A stretch of 64,000 nt of DNA from Njordibacter sp002335115 (GCA_943788965.1 CALSSH010000001.1:124001-188000); one strand, 5' to 3'. Shown: positions 44,732 to 54,197, counted from the first letter of the stretch. Notes: generated by a model not told the origin, from the sequence alone. A program made the numbers and translations.

Positions 44732-45145
44732 ATGCATCATATTTACTGCCCTTATTGCGAAGAAATGCGCGAAGAAGAAGAGTATTCCTATACGGGTGAA
44801 GCACACATCGAACGTCCAAAAGACCCAGCATCCATTGCTGATGAAGCTTGGGGAGATTATCTGTTCTTTCGGGCTAACCCGCGCGGTATTCACCATGAAA
44901 TGTGGTACCACGCAGCGGGTTGTCGGCGTTACTTTAACGCCACCCGTGACACGCACAGCTATCAAATCCATGAGACCTATAAAATGGGTGAATTGCCCGC
45001 AGTAACGGCGCCAACCAAAGCTGCGCTAGTTGCAGATAAGGCAAAAGCTACGCCAGCCAAAGATAAAGCTAAACCCAAAACTAAAGCTAAACCCAAAACT
45101 AAAGCTAAAGTAACCCCAGAAGAGCAGCAAGGAGATGCCTCATGA
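44732..45145 (+). CDS. soxD: Sarcosine oxidase, delta subunit with lysine-rich tail
   Basis: The zinc-binding small subunit. Cys6, Cys9, His60 and Cys64 (IYCPYCEE; WYHAAGCRRYF) correspond to the known zinc ligands. The body ends near residue 95, as in ordinary SoxD. A further 40 or so residues follow, rich in Lys, Ala, Pro and Thr and built from a repeated KAKPKT unit. The tail is unlike the rest and probably disordered. The gene follows soxB by 24 bases and overlaps soxA by ATGA. Confidence 0.94.
   Translation: MHHIYCPYCEEMREEEEYSYTGEAHIERPKDPASIADEAWGDYLFFRANPRGIHHEMWYHAAGCRRYFNATRDTHSYQIHETYKMGELPAVTAPTKAALVADKAKATPAKDKAKPKTKAKPKTKAKVTPEEQQGDAS
45065..45110 (+). repeat. 18-base tandem repeat in soxD
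   Basis: The unit AAAGCTAAACCCAAAACT occurs twice in full (45065-45082 and 45083-45100) and partially a third time to 45110. It encodes KAKPKT repeats in the SoxD tail. Being a multiple of three, copy-number change would alter tail length without a frameshift. Confidence 0.85.
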
Positions 45146-48141
45146 GCCAAATTAATCGCATAGCAACAGGCGGTCGAATTGATCGGTCTAAACCCATGAG
45201 TTTTACCTTTAATGGCAAAACCTACCAAGGTTTTGAGGGTGACACCTTAGCCTCAGCCATGCTTGCAAATGGCGTTGGCATCGTGGGTCGCAGCTTTAAA
45301 TACAGCCGAGCGCGAGGTATTTTAGGCCATGGTGCTGAAGAGCCTAACGCCCTCATGCAGTTGCACAAAGGCAATGCATCGGTGCCTAATCCTCGGGCAA
45401 CCCAAGTAGAGTTGTTCGATGGACTAACGGCTTCCAGCACCAACGGTTGGCCGAGTGCGGAATTCGATCTCATGGGTTTAGTCGGTAAAATTGGAGGCAA
45501 AATGATGCCTGTTGGTTTTTACTACAAGACCTTTATGGCGCCCCAAAAAATGTGGATGACCTACGAAAAGTTTATTCGTAAAGCCGCAGGTTTTGGTCGT
45601 TTGTCCCTCGAGCCAGACCCAGACACGTATGACAAATTAAATGCCCATTGTGATGTGATGGTAGTGGGTGCAGGCCCTGCAGGTTTAGCGGCTGCGCTCG
45701 AAGCAGGCCGCAGTGGCAAACGCGTGATTATTGTAGACGAGCAAAATGAATTTGGTGGTACCTTATTAGCGAGCAAGCAAACCGTTGACGGCGTGGACGC
45801 GGTGACTTGGGCAGAACAAGCTGCGCATGAGCTAGCAGCCATGACCAATGTGACAGCTATGCCCCGAACCACGGCATTTGGTTATTACGATCACAACTTT
45901 GTATGTGCCATAGAGCGGAGAACAGATCACCTGGGCCCAGTTGCCTTAAAGGGAGCGCGTCAGCGCATTCACCGCATTCGGGCCCACCAAGTGGTGTTGG
46001 CGACGGGCGCGATTGAACGGCCCTTAGTGTTTGCTAACAACGATCTCCCCGGCATCATGCTGGCGCACTCTGTGTCGACCTACATTAACCGTTTTGCCGT
46101 AGTTCCTGGCCAACGCTGTGTCGTTATGACAACCAATGATTCAGGTTATCAAACGGCTTTAGATATCCAGTCGGCAGGCCGCACGGTTGTGGCTGTAGTA
46201 GATTCTCGCCATGCTCCTGCTGGACGCCTTGTTGAAATGGCAAAAATGGCTGGTATCCAAGTGATGACAGGCTATGGTGTGATTGAAGCCCAAGGCGGTA
46301 AGCACGTAACTGGAGCCATTGTGGCGCCTTTAAATGAGGCGGCTGACCAAGTCACAAGCCAAGGCAAAACCCTCAGTTGCGACCTTATTGCAGTGGCGGG
46401 TGGTTGGAGCCCTGTGGTGCATCTGAGTTGTCACACCGGGAGTCGGCCTATTTGGAAAGAGGATGTGGCTGGGTTTGTGCCAGGTTCAAGCCTTCAAAAT
46501 CAACATTTAGCAGGCGCAATTACGGGTGAATACCAGTTGTCGCAGGCCCTAAATGCGGGCATCCAAGCAGGTGCTGCTGCAGCTGGCACACAATCCACTC
46601 AAGTATTTAATTGTGGTGATGAATCTGAAGGCGCTGCACAAGCCCTTTACTTGATTCCTCACACTAAGCCAATTAGTCGTGCCCCAAAACAGTTTGTTGA
46701 CTTCCAAAACGACGTTACCGCAGCAGGTATTGAATTGGCCACCCGGGAAGGATTTCAATCTATTGAACATGTTAAACGTTACACGGCCATGGGTTTTGGC
46801 ACGGATCAAGGCAAAACGGGTAACGTGAATGGCATGGCTATTGTGGCTAAGGCCTTGAATAAGTCGATTGCTGAAACAGGCACTACTATTTTTCGTCCGG
46901 CCTACACTCCAGTCACCTTCGGTGCTATTGGAGGCCGCGACATTGGGGCGTTATTAGACCCAGCCCGTCATACGGCCATGCATCCTTGGCATGTGGCTAA
47001 TGGCGCAGAATTTGAGAACGTGGGTCAGTGGAAGCGCCCTTGGTATTTCCCGCAGGCAGGGGAAACCATGCAGCAAACCCTTAACCGAGAATGTTTAGCG
47101 GTGCGTAACAGCGTCGGTATATTGGATGCATCAACCTTAGGTAAAATCGACATCCAAGGCAAGGATGCACGTGAATTTCTAAATCGGGTTTATACTAATG
47201 CTTGGTCAAAGTTAGCACCGGGCAAGTGTCGCTATGGGCTCATGCTCAAAGAAGACGGCATGATCTTTGATGATGGGGTAACCGCATGTTTAAGTGACAC
47301 CCATTTTCTTATGACCACCACCTCTGGCGGTGCTGCTGCGGTGTTGGGTTGGTTAGAATTATGGCATCAAACGGAATGGCCAGAGTTAGATGTTTACTTC
47401 ACCTCAGTTACGGATCAATGGGCCACCTGTTCTTTTGCAGGGCCTAATTCTCGTAAGGTGCTAGAGAAGCTCTGCACCGACGTAGACCTGTCTGCAAAAG
47501 CCATGAAGTTTATGGATTATCGCGAGGGCACTGTGGCGGGCATTAAGGCCCGCATTTTCCGTATTTCTTTTACTGGGGAGTTATCGTTTGAGGTGAACGT
47601 GCCAGCAGACCAAGGCCATTATATGTGGCAACAACTTATGGAAGCCGGTGAAGAGTTTGGCATAACGCCATACGGCACTGAATCTATGCACGTATTGCGT
47701 GCAGAGAAAGGCTTCATTATTGTGGGCCAAGATACCGATGGTTCCATGACCCCCTATGATTGTTTGATGGGCTGGGCTGTGGGCAAAAGTAAAGCCTTTA
47801 GTTTCCTAGGTGAGCGCTCATTTAGCCGGCCTGATACGGCCCGAACAGACCGTAAACAACTGGTGGGTCTAAAGCCAAAAGACCCCACAGTGGTTATTCC
47901 AGAAGGCGCGCAAATCGTTATGGATCCCCATCAGCCTATTCCTATGGATATGGTGGGTCATGTGACTTCCAGTTACTGGAGTGAATGTTTGGGTCATGGC
48001 ATTGCTATGGGCACAGTCAAAGGGGGCTCAGAGCGGATGGGTGAAACAGTTTATTGTCCCCTAGCGGATGGCCGCGTCTTGGCCGCTGAGATTTGCAGTC
48101 CCGTGTTCTATGATCCAAAAGGAGATCACCACCATGACTAG
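45142..48141 (+). CDS. soxA: Sarcosine oxidase, alpha subunit
   Basis: Subunit of 999 residues, full family length. An N-terminal 2Fe-2S-like fold without cluster (residues 15-105) is followed by the NAD-binding domain with VVGAGPAGLAAALEAG (about 174-189). The C-terminal half is a GcvT-like, tetrahydrofolate-binding domain (from about 610; VGILDASTLGKIDIQG). This part captures the methyl carbon as 5,10-methylene-THF instead of releasing formaldehyde. It is coupled to soxD by overlap and its stop overlaps the soxG start. Confidence 0.96.
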   Translation: MSQINRIATGGRIDRSKPMSFTFNGKTYQGFEGDTLASAMLANGVGIVGRSFKYSRARGILGHGAEEPNALMQLHKGNASVPNPRATQVELFDGLTASSTNGWPSAEFDLMGLVGKIGGKMMPVGFYYKTFMAPQKMWMTYEKFIRKAAGFGRLSLEPDPDTYDKLNAHCDVMVVGAGPAGLAAALEAGRSGKRVIIVDEQNEFGGTLLASKQTVDGVDAVTWAEQAAHELAAMTNVTAMPRTTAFGYYDHNFVCAIERRTDHLGPVALKGARQRIHRIRAHQVVLATGAIERPLVFANNDLPGIMLAHSVSTYINRFAVVPGQRCVVMTTNDSGYQTALDIQSAGRTVVAVVDSRHAPAGRLVEMAKMAGIQVMTGYGVIEAQGGKHVTGAIVAPLNEAADQVTSQGKTLSCDLIAVAGGWSPVVHLSCHTGSRPIWKEDVAGFVPGSSLQNQHLAGAITGEYQLSQALNAGIQAGAAAAGTQSTQVFNCGDESEGAAQALYLIPHTKPISRAPKQFVDFQNDVTAAGIELATREGFQSIEHVKRYTAMGFGTDQGKTGNVNGMAIVAKALNKSIAETGTTIFRPAYTPVTFGAIGGRDIGALLDPARHTAMHPWHVANGAEFENVGQWKRPWYFPQAGETMQQTLNRECLAVRNSVGILDASTLGKIDIQGKDAREFLNRVYTNAWSKLAPGKCRYGLMLKEDGMIFDDGVTACLSDTHFLMTTTSGGAAAVLGWLELWHQTEWPELDVYFTSVTDQWATCSFAGPNSRKVLEKLCTDVDLSAKAMKFMDYREGTVAGIKARIFRISFTGELSFEVNVPADQGHYMWQQLMEAGEEFGITPYGTESMHVLRAEKGFIIVGQDTDGSMTPYDCLMGWAVGKSKAFSFLGERSFSRPDTARTDRKQLVGLKPKDPTVVIPEGAQIVMDPHQPIPMDMVGHVTSSYWSECLGHGIAMGTVKGGSERMGETVYCPLADGRVLAAEICSPVFYDPKGDHHHD

Positions 48142-48748
48142 TGCATCAACAACTAACGTATCAAGTGTCAAAATGAAGCAATCACCATTGCATCATCACG
48201 CGTCGCACACTAACGCTGTTGATGCGGGGTTAGTCATGAAGGAAGACAAATTTCGTGGCCACCTTAATCTGCGGGGCAACCCATTAGATGCAGCATTTAA
48301 CTTGGCAGTAGAGCATGTTTTGGGTGTCGCATTGCCCACTAAGGCGAATACCAGTAATCGTAAGGGTGATACTGTGATTTATTGGTTATGTCCTAACGAA
48401 TGGCTAGTTATTGTTGTGAGCGGCACACAAGGGCATGTTGAGGCCGACTTGCGCTTGGCAATGGGTGATCAGCACGTGGCTATTACCGATGTGAGTAGTG
48501 GTCAAACCTTAGTTAATTTGTCAGGCCCTCACTTAGCTGAGGTATTGCAAAAATCAACTGTGTACGATTGTCACCCAGATAATTTTCCAGTGGGCAAAGT
48601 AGTTCAAACCACCTTTGCTAAAACAGGCACCACCTTGTGTAAATTGGAAGATGGTTCCATGGATTTGATAATACGCCGCAGCTTTGCAGACTACTTCTTT
48701 CTTTGGCTGCAAGACGCCAGTGAAGAATATGGGTTAAAGATCGCCTAA
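48134..48748 (+). CDS. soxG: Sarcosine oxidase, gamma subunit
   Basis: A 204-residue GcvT-related subunit with KFRGHLNLRGNP, WLCPNEWLVI, ITDVSSGQTLVNLSGP and IRRSFADYFFLWLQDA segments typical of SoxG. ATG 48134 has GGAG eleven bases upstream and overlaps the soxA stop by eight bases; a longer frame to 48068 is rejected. It completes the tetrameric enzyme and ends at a strong terminator. Confidence 0.93.
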   Translation: MTSASTTNVSSVKMKQSPLHHHASHTNAVDAGLVMKEDKFRGHLNLRGNPLDAAFNLAVEHVLGVALPTKANTSNRKGDTVIYWLCPNEWLVIVVSGTQGHVEADLRLAMGDQHVAITDVSSGQTLVNLSGPHLAEVLQKSTVYDCHPDNFPVGKVVQTTFAKTGTTLCKLEDGSMDLIIRRSFADYFFLWLQDASEEYGLKIA

Positions 48749-48766
48749 CGCAGTTCACAATCCACC

Positions 48767-48794
48767 AAAGGCCAGCTTATGCTGGCCTTTTTTT
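48767..48794 (+). terminator. Rho-independent terminator after soxBDAG
   Basis: Perfect ten-base arms AAAGGCCAGC (48767-48776) and GCTGGCCTTT (48781-48790), a TTAT loop and further T residues. It ends the sox operon. The rest of the 439-base gap to the next gene (48749-49187) has only scattered A/T tracts and no gene I can support. Confidence 0.92.
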
Positions 48795-49187
48795 ACTTTG
48801 AAATTAGTAATGGGCTGATCAATAGTAAGGCTTTTTGCAGCTAACCCATTTGGCTTTTAAATCTTCAGCATTAAGTCGGGTGACTTCAGTATTGAATAAC
48901 CTCTAAGGACTTGGTGGATATACAGCATGGCTCTGTTTAAAAAATAAGGAGCGCAAACCACTCTTTTTTTGTAACAGGGCAAGTAATACGTAGAAAAACG
49001 ACTACACTTTTAATCTGTTGTAAGCCAATAATTTTCAGGAATAGATAAATGAAACTGACAGGGATGAGAGAAGGCCAATAGGGCGAGTATTGTTCAAACA
49101 GCTCGCTTGTTATTATGTTCTTTAGGTCATAAAGTAGTGCCTAGATTAGTTGATAAAGTACTCAAGCCGCAGGCTTACGGGGTTGTT

Positions 49188-49637
49188 ATGAAGATAGTGG
49201 TGGGTGAATTAAGTCTGCAAGATCAATCGCAATGGCAAGCCCTTTACCGTGGCTATGCGGAATTCTATCAAGTGCCTATGAATCAAGAAATCCTTGATAC
49301 CGTATGGTCTTGGATCTTTGATAAAAACAATGGGTTTTACGCACTGGTGGCCAAAGATGATGCCGGGCAGTGTTTAGGCTTAATGCACTATCGTGCTATG
49401 CCATCACCGCTGAGGGGTAAGATTGTAGGTTTTCTTGATGATTTGTTCATTAAACCCGAATGTCGTGGTCAAGGTATTGTCGAAGCTTTATACCAAGGTC
49501 TTAATGAGTCTGCGGTGCAAAAAGGCTGGCCCTTTGTGCGTTGGATCACCGCAGAAAATAATTATAGGGGCCGTGGGGTTTATGATAAGTTATCAGACAA
49601 AACCCATTGGGTAACCTACCAAAAAGCCACGCTTTAG
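49188..49637 (+). CDS. GNAT-family N-acetyltransferase
   Basis: A 149-residue acetyl-CoA-dependent transferase. The acetyl-CoA loop FLDDLFIKPECRGQGIVEALYQGL is standard, and a WQALYRGYAEFYQVPMNQE opening is typical of a subgroup near yeast HPA2 (histone or polyamine acetylation). The substrate is unknown. ATG 49188 has GGGG just upstream and gives the expected domain length; the 26-residue extension to 49107 is unlikely. Confidence 0.88.
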   Translation: MKIVVGELSLQDQSQWQALYRGYAEFYQVPMNQEILDTVWSWIFDKNNGFYALVAKDDAGQCLGLMHYRAMPSPLRGKIVGFLDDLFIKPECRGQGIVEALYQGLNESAVQKGWPFVRWITAENNYRGRGVYDKLSDKTHWVTYQKATL

Positions 49638-49700
49638 CTAGATTTCCAGCTAGACTATTGTTCGACTTTAAAATGACTCTTTATTGCTTAGGAAAAATTT

Positions 49701-49916
49701 GTGAACCCAATTAGCTCAAAAAAATTACTCCATAGTAAGTGGACGGCTGTAAAGCCTGAAAATAAGGAAAAACACTTCACTATCACCGAGGTGGAGTTTG
49801 ATGAAGATGACACGGTGGTGTCTTGTACTATAGAAGCCATCATGTCCAAACGCTCATTTTTGATCCAATGGAAACAACTAAAAGACACCACTCAATGGCT
49901 TCAAGGCTGGAAATAA
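49701..49916 (+). CDS. Small tryptophan-rich conserved protein (TIGR02450 type)
   Basis: A 71-residue protein of unknown function from a family recognised by KLLHSKWTAVKPENKEKHF and IEAIMSKRSFLIQWKQLKD, with four Trp. Start GTG with AGGA upstream. The stop overlaps the next ATG (TAATG), so translation of the isochorismatase-like gene is coupled to it. No function is assigned to the family as far as I know. Confidence 0.85.
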   Translation: MNPISSKKLLHSKWTAVKPENKEKHFTITEVEFDEDDTVVSCTIEAIMSKRSFLIQWKQLKDTTQWLQGWK

Positions 49917-50497
49917 TGAGTCATGCCCATGATCGTTGCGCGCTTATCCTTATTGACTGCCAGCAAGGGTTTAAAGACTGGGACTACTGGGGAGCTAACC
50001 GCAATAATCCGGCGTTAGAGCATAACCTGTTGCAACTACTAAACCACTGGCGCGCAAATCAACTTCCTATTGTGCACGTGGTGCACCATAGCCGAGATGT
50101 TAATAGCCTTTTAAGAAGGGACAAAAGTAGTGGTGAAATTTGGCCAGAGCTGACGCCAATAGCCGGGGAGGAGTTAATTGTTAAGCGTGAAAACTCGTCA
50201 TTTATAGGCACGGAACTTGAGGTCTACTTACGCCGTAATCATATCAACCAACTGGCTATTGCGGGGTTAACCACCAATCATTGTGTCTCCACGACCGTGA
50301 GAATGGCGGGTAATATGGGTTTTGATGTGCGTTTGGTGGGTGAGGCCTGTGCCACCTTTGATCGAGTGGGGCCTGACGGATCGACTTATGCCGCACAATT
50401 AATTCATGACATTGCTCTTTCAGATTTGCATGGTGAGTTTTGTCAGGTAGTTAATATCGGTGAGCTGTTAACCAATGTCGCTAACCAATGTCGCTAA
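49916..50497 (+). CDS. Isochorismatase-like cysteine hydrolase
   Basis: A 193-residue hydrolase with the catalytic triad Asp14 (LILIDCQQGF), Lys90 (IVKRENSSF) and Cys123 (GLTTNHCVSTT), typical of nicotinamidase/isochorismatase family members. The exact substrate is unknown. It starts at the TAATG shared with the preceding gene; the longer frame from 49823 is rejected. Its last codons and stop lie inside a three-copy 13-base repeat. Confidence 0.88.
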   Translation: MSHAHDRCALILIDCQQGFKDWDYWGANRNNPALEHNLLQLLNHWRANQLPIVHVVHHSRDVNSLLRRDKSSGEIWPELTPIAGEELIVKRENSSFIGTELEVYLRRNHINQLAIAGLTTNHCVSTTVRMAGNMGFDVRLVGEACATFDRVGPDGSTYAAQLIHDIALSDLHGEFCQVVNIGELLTNVANQCR

Positions 50498-50508
50498 CCA
50501 ATGTCGCT
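50470..50508 (+). repeat. Three tandem copies of a 13-base repeat across a stop codon
   Basis: AACCAATGTCGCT occurs three times without a gap (50470-50482, 50483-50495, 50496-50508). The hydrolase stop TAA (50495-50497) falls at the second/third copy junction. As 13 is not a multiple of three, gain or loss of a copy would change the reading frame and the C-terminal residues. Confidence 0.92.
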
Positions 50509-50719
50509 AAAAAAATAAGACTGACCATTTGACTGAAGCTTGAGGCACGACAAGCATTTTAGGTAGCTCGAAGCATTCTATGGCATTGACATAGTTGTTA
50601 GCAGATTTATAGCGCTTATCTGGGGTAACTATAAGACAGTGACCCTATAAGTAGGTAAAATGGCCTCCTACCGTGGATCAGTCACACAGATCAGCCACAC
50701 CCTGTATTGGAACGCCTAG

Positions 50720-52333
50720 ATGATACGCATCAGTAATCTGCAATTACCACTTGAACACGACGATGAGGCCCTTGGCCTTGCTATTCTGGCACGTCTGTCG
50801 ATTCAAGCGGACGATTTGTTGGACTATGTGGTACATCGCAGAGGTTACGATGCGCGTAAAAAAAGTAAGATTGTACTGATTTACACCTTAGACGTGAACA
50901 CCAAACAAAATGACGCTTTACTGGCTGTATTTGCCGATGATCAGCTCATTAAAAGTAGCCCTGATATGAGCTATAAATTTGTTGCTAAAGCGCAGGCAAA
51001 AGTTCAACAACGCCCCCTAGTCATTGGGTTTGGCCCCTGTGGTTTGTTGGCGGCTTTAGTGCTGGCACAAATGGGTTATAAGCCCATTGTTTTAGAGCGT
51101 GGCGCAGCAGTGAGGCAACGAACCAAAGACACCTTTGGCTTTTGGCGGAAGAAAATCCTTAACACTGAATCTAACGTACAGTTTGGTGAGGGTGGGGCAG
51201 GTACCTTCTCCGACGGTAAACTATACAGTCAGGTTAAAGACTCAAAACACTATAGCCGCAAAGTACTTGCTGAGTTTGTTGCAGCGGGTGCGCCTGACGA
51301 AATATTGTTTGTGAGTAAGCCCCATATTGGTACCTTTAGGTTGGTGTCGATGGTGGAAAAAATGCGCGCTAAAATCATTGAACTCGGTGGTGAAATTCGT
51401 TTTAACGCACGTGTTGATGGGGTGCAAATAGAAGACGGTAAGATGTGTGGTGTCACTTTGGCTGATGGCGAGGTGATTCATTCTAAGCATATTGCTCTGG
51501 CTATAGGGCATAGTGCTCGTGACACCTTTGAGATGTTGTTTGATAACAAGGTTTATATTGAAGCCAAACCCTTTTCTATTGGGTTTCGCATTGAACATCC
51601 GCAGTCGGTGATCGACCAAGCCCGCTTTGGGCCTAATGCAGGTAATGAGATTCTGGGTGCTGCCGACTACAAGCTAGTGCATCATTGTGCTAATGGGCGA
51701 TCTGTATACAGTTTTTGTATGTGCCCGGGAGGCACAGTGGTGGCAGCAGCATCTGAACCGCATCAGGTGGTTACTAACGGCATGAGTCAATACTCCCGTG
51801 CTGAGCGCAATGCCAACAGTGCCATTGTGGTGGGCATTAATCCGTCTGACTATCCAGGCAATGCGTTGGCGGGTATTGAGTTACAGCGTCAATTGGAGCG
51901 CCAAGCTTATGTGCTTGGAGGGGAGAACTATGATGCCCCAGCCCAAACAGTGGGTGACTTTTTAAAGGGCCAGTCATCCAAGCAATTGGGCAGTGTTGAA
52001 CCTTCCTTTCAGCCGGGTATTAAACTCACAGATTTGGCTGACGCCTTACCCAAGTTTTGTATTGACGCTATTCGTGAAGCGATTCCAGTGTTCAACCGCA
52101 AAGTGAAGGGGTTCGCTTTAGCAGATGCTTTATTGACCGGAGTTGAAACACGAACTTCGGCGCCTATTTGCATTAAGCGAGATAAAGAGTATCAAAGTGT
52201 TAATACCCAAGGTTTATTCCCAGCCGGAGAAGGTGCTGGCTATGCAGGGGGTATTATGTCGGCAGCCATTGATGGCATTAAGATTGCTGAAGCCATGGCT
52301 TTAAGCATGAATAAGGCTCAAGAATCGATCTAA
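50720..52333 (+). CDS. FAD-dependent oxidoreductase, COG2509 family
   Basis: A 537-residue flavoprotein of an uncharacterised but widely conserved family. An N-terminal ferredoxin-like domain of about 90 residues (HRRGYDARKKSKIVLIYTLDV) precedes the FAD domain with VIGFGPCGLLAALVLAQMG (about 102-120) and QFGEGGAGTFSDGKL. The C-terminal FAD contact is GLFPAGEGAGYAGGIMSAAIDG. These proteins are often linked with nucleotide or tRNA modification by position only; no reaction is established. A single gene, 222 bases after the hydrolase. Confidence 0.9.
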   Translation: MIRISNLQLPLEHDDEALGLAILARLSIQADDLLDYVVHRRGYDARKKSKIVLIYTLDVNTKQNDALLAVFADDQLIKSSPDMSYKFVAKAQAKVQQRPLVIGFGPCGLLAALVLAQMGYKPIVLERGAAVRQRTKDTFGFWRKKILNTESNVQFGEGGAGTFSDGKLYSQVKDSKHYSRKVLAEFVAAGAPDEILFVSKPHIGTFRLVSMVEKMRAKIIELGGEIRFNARVDGVQIEDGKMCGVTLADGEVIHSKHIALAIGHSARDTFEMLFDNKVYIEAKPFSIGFRIEHPQSVIDQARFGPNAGNEILGAADYKLVHHCANGRSVYSFCMCPGGTVVAAASEPHQVVTNGMSQYSRAERNANSAIVVGINPSDYPGNALAGIELQRQLERQAYVLGGENYDAPAQTVGDFLKGQSSKQLGSVEPSFQPGIKLTDLADALPKFCIDAIREAIPVFNRKVKGFALADALLTGVETRTSAPICIKRDKEYQSVNTQGLFPAGEGAGYAGGIMSAAIDGIKIAEAMALSMNKAQESI

Positions 52334-52492
52334 ACCCTGACCTGCAAGCTTTAATCAAGGTTAAATTAAAGCTAAGCGAAGGTCTCCTAGGCACAAAATT
52401 TGGGTTTTTATGACAATTGATTTTTATATTTATTTTTATATTTTTGTTTATATTTATTAAGTTATTTTTACCACTAAGTTAAGAGTCAAACT

Positions 52493-52912
52493 ATGATCAC
52501 AACCTATTCATTTGCCATTTGGGGCCTTTGGCTTATTCTGGTGACCATTTTTATTCAAGCAACCGTGGCGTCTAGAGCCCACCGTCAACAGAAACATTAT
52601 GTGGCTGGTATTTTAGATACGCAACTGAGCCATGAGTCGTTTGTATTTCGGAGCCATCGTACTTTTTTAAACTCTCACGAAAACTTATTAATGATGTTTG
52701 GGCCAGCTTTACTGGGTATGTTAGCGGGTATGGATGCTTTCTGGTTGGGTATTTTGGTCTGGGTTTATGCTATCGCGCGGATCTTACACATGGCGTTGTA
52801 TTATGTGGTTGCAACAGAAGCAAACCCAAGCCCTCGTAGTTATTTCTTTATTGTGGGTTATGCAGCGAACCTAGTCTTACTTATTATGTTGGGTGTTCAC
52901 TTAGCATCTTAG
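52493..52912 (+). CDS. MAPEG-family membrane protein
   Basis: A 139-residue protein with four hydrophobic helices and the MAPEG pattern SFVFRSHRTFLNSHENLLMMF, including the Glu and Asn associated with glutathione contact, then ARILHMALYYV. Members are membrane-bound glutathione transferases or peroxidases, but bacterial ones are mostly uncharacterised. It is preceded by an A+T-rich 159-base gap. Confidence 0.86.
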   Translation: MITTYSFAIWGLWLILVTIFIQATVASRAHRQQKHYVAGILDTQLSHESFVFRSHRTFLNSHENLLMMFGPALLGMLAGMDAFWLGILVWVYAIARILHMALYYVVATEANPSPRSYFFIVGYAANLVLLIMLGVHLAS

Positions 52913-53054
52913 ATCTAAATCATTTAGACCTCATTAAATTATGTCAAACTAAAACAGCCCAAATTAAAATATCTTCAATTAGGTCTCTATCAGTGTGACC
53001 TAAAGTCATCAGTTTTAACCACAGTGAGTAGTTTAACTACAGCGAATAGTTTAC

Positions 53055-54197
53055 CTAAAGAAAGAGGCGCTCATAGGTCCAATAAAGACCAATCAAAGAA
53101 ATGAGCGCTGAGACAGGGATGACCACCCATTGGCGATAAAGCTGTTGCTTTTTGAGTAACCAAAAGACACACAAAAAGGCTACAGCAATAACCAATAGTT
53201 GCCCGGCTTCCACGCCAATGTTAAAAAACACCAACGCTGTTGCGAAATCTGACTCCGGCAACCCAAGCTGCGATAACACCCCAGCAAAGCCCATGCCATG
53301 CAATAAGCCAAACAAAAAGACCACCACGACGCGCCTTATTTTGACCGTTTGAACAAACATGTTCTCAATACCCACAGCAACAATGGATAAGGCAATCAGG
53401 GGCTCAACGACACTGGGTGAGAGACTAATAACGCCATAAATCGTTAAGCCTAACGTAATGCTGTGGGCCAAAGTAAATGCGGTGACTTGTAACAATAAAG
53501 GGCGCAGTTTTACGCTGAGTAAAAATAGCCCTAAGACAAATAAAATATGATCTATGCCTTTGGGCACGATATGCTCAAAACCTAAAACAGTATATTCTGT
53601 AGCCACTTGGGTAAACGGCTTGGGGGTATAAGATGCATTTAATTCAAAAGGCGGGCTCATTACGCCATCGGTTAACCAGTGAGATGTTTTCTCCTGTGGC
53701 GTTTTATCATAATAAAAGTGGGCTACATTGTTACCAAAATTTTTTGGGTACTGCCAAGTAACCTTTGGTTTATCAGAGTCACTTGGGTTAGGTATAAACG
53801 CCAACAAATGAAGATCAGATAAGCGGGACTTATCTAAATTTCCAATCACAGGAATGTCGAGTCTAACCAGCGATAAATCACTCTTTACCCCATCAAACGC
53901 CAAATAAAGCTGAGAAATAATGGACTCTTCAAGCAATTTAAATTCTCGGGTTAATTGCTTTGATGACAAAGCCCTTAGCTGGTTGTAAAGTTCAGTTTGG
54001 GGTGCGTCATCCGTATCGTCATGGCTTGAATCAATGCCTGCAATAAGGCTTTCTATATTGGTTTGAATGTGTACCTTTACCGAACCGTTTTGGGTAAACT
54101 CTAAGTTCACTATCGCAGGGCGCAATTGATGAGCATCAGCACTTTGAGCCAACGGCCATAGGCTTAACATTACTAACATTAATCGAAAAAAAACCAT
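53055..54197 (-). CDS. HupE/UreJ-family membrane protein with periplasmic domain
   Basis: About 380 residues. A signal-like leader ends QSADAHQLRPA. A periplasmic domain of some 180 residues follows, then six or so membrane helices from about 200 (GFEHIVPKGIDHILFVLGLFLL, the HupE/UreJ_2 hallmark with its His/Asp). HupE proteins are nickel or other metal permeases; this long form is common in marine bacteria and not proven to carry metal. Possible starts are 54245, 54227 and 54197. The last is preferred by leader length and an AGG site, and shares its CATG with the divergent gene. Confidence 0.8.
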   Translation of the reverse strand: MVFFRLMLVMLSLWPLAQSADAHQLRPAIVNLEFTQNGSVKVHIQTNIESLIAGIDSSHDDTDDAPQTELYNQLRALSSKQLTREFKLLEESIISQLYLAFDGVKSDLSLVRLDIPVIGNLDKSRLSDLHLLAFIPNPSDSDKPKVTWQYPKNFGNNVAHFYYDKTPQEKTSHWLTDGVMSPPFELNASYTPKPFTQVATEYTVLGFEHIVPKGIDHILFVLGLFLLSVKLRPLLLQVTAFTLAHSITLGLTIYGVISLSPSVVEPLIALSIVAVGIENMFVQTVKIRRVVVVFLFGLLHGMGFAGVLSQLGLPESDFATALVFFNIGVEAGQLLVIAVAFLCVFWLLKKQQLYRQWVVIPVSALISLIGLYWTYERLFL

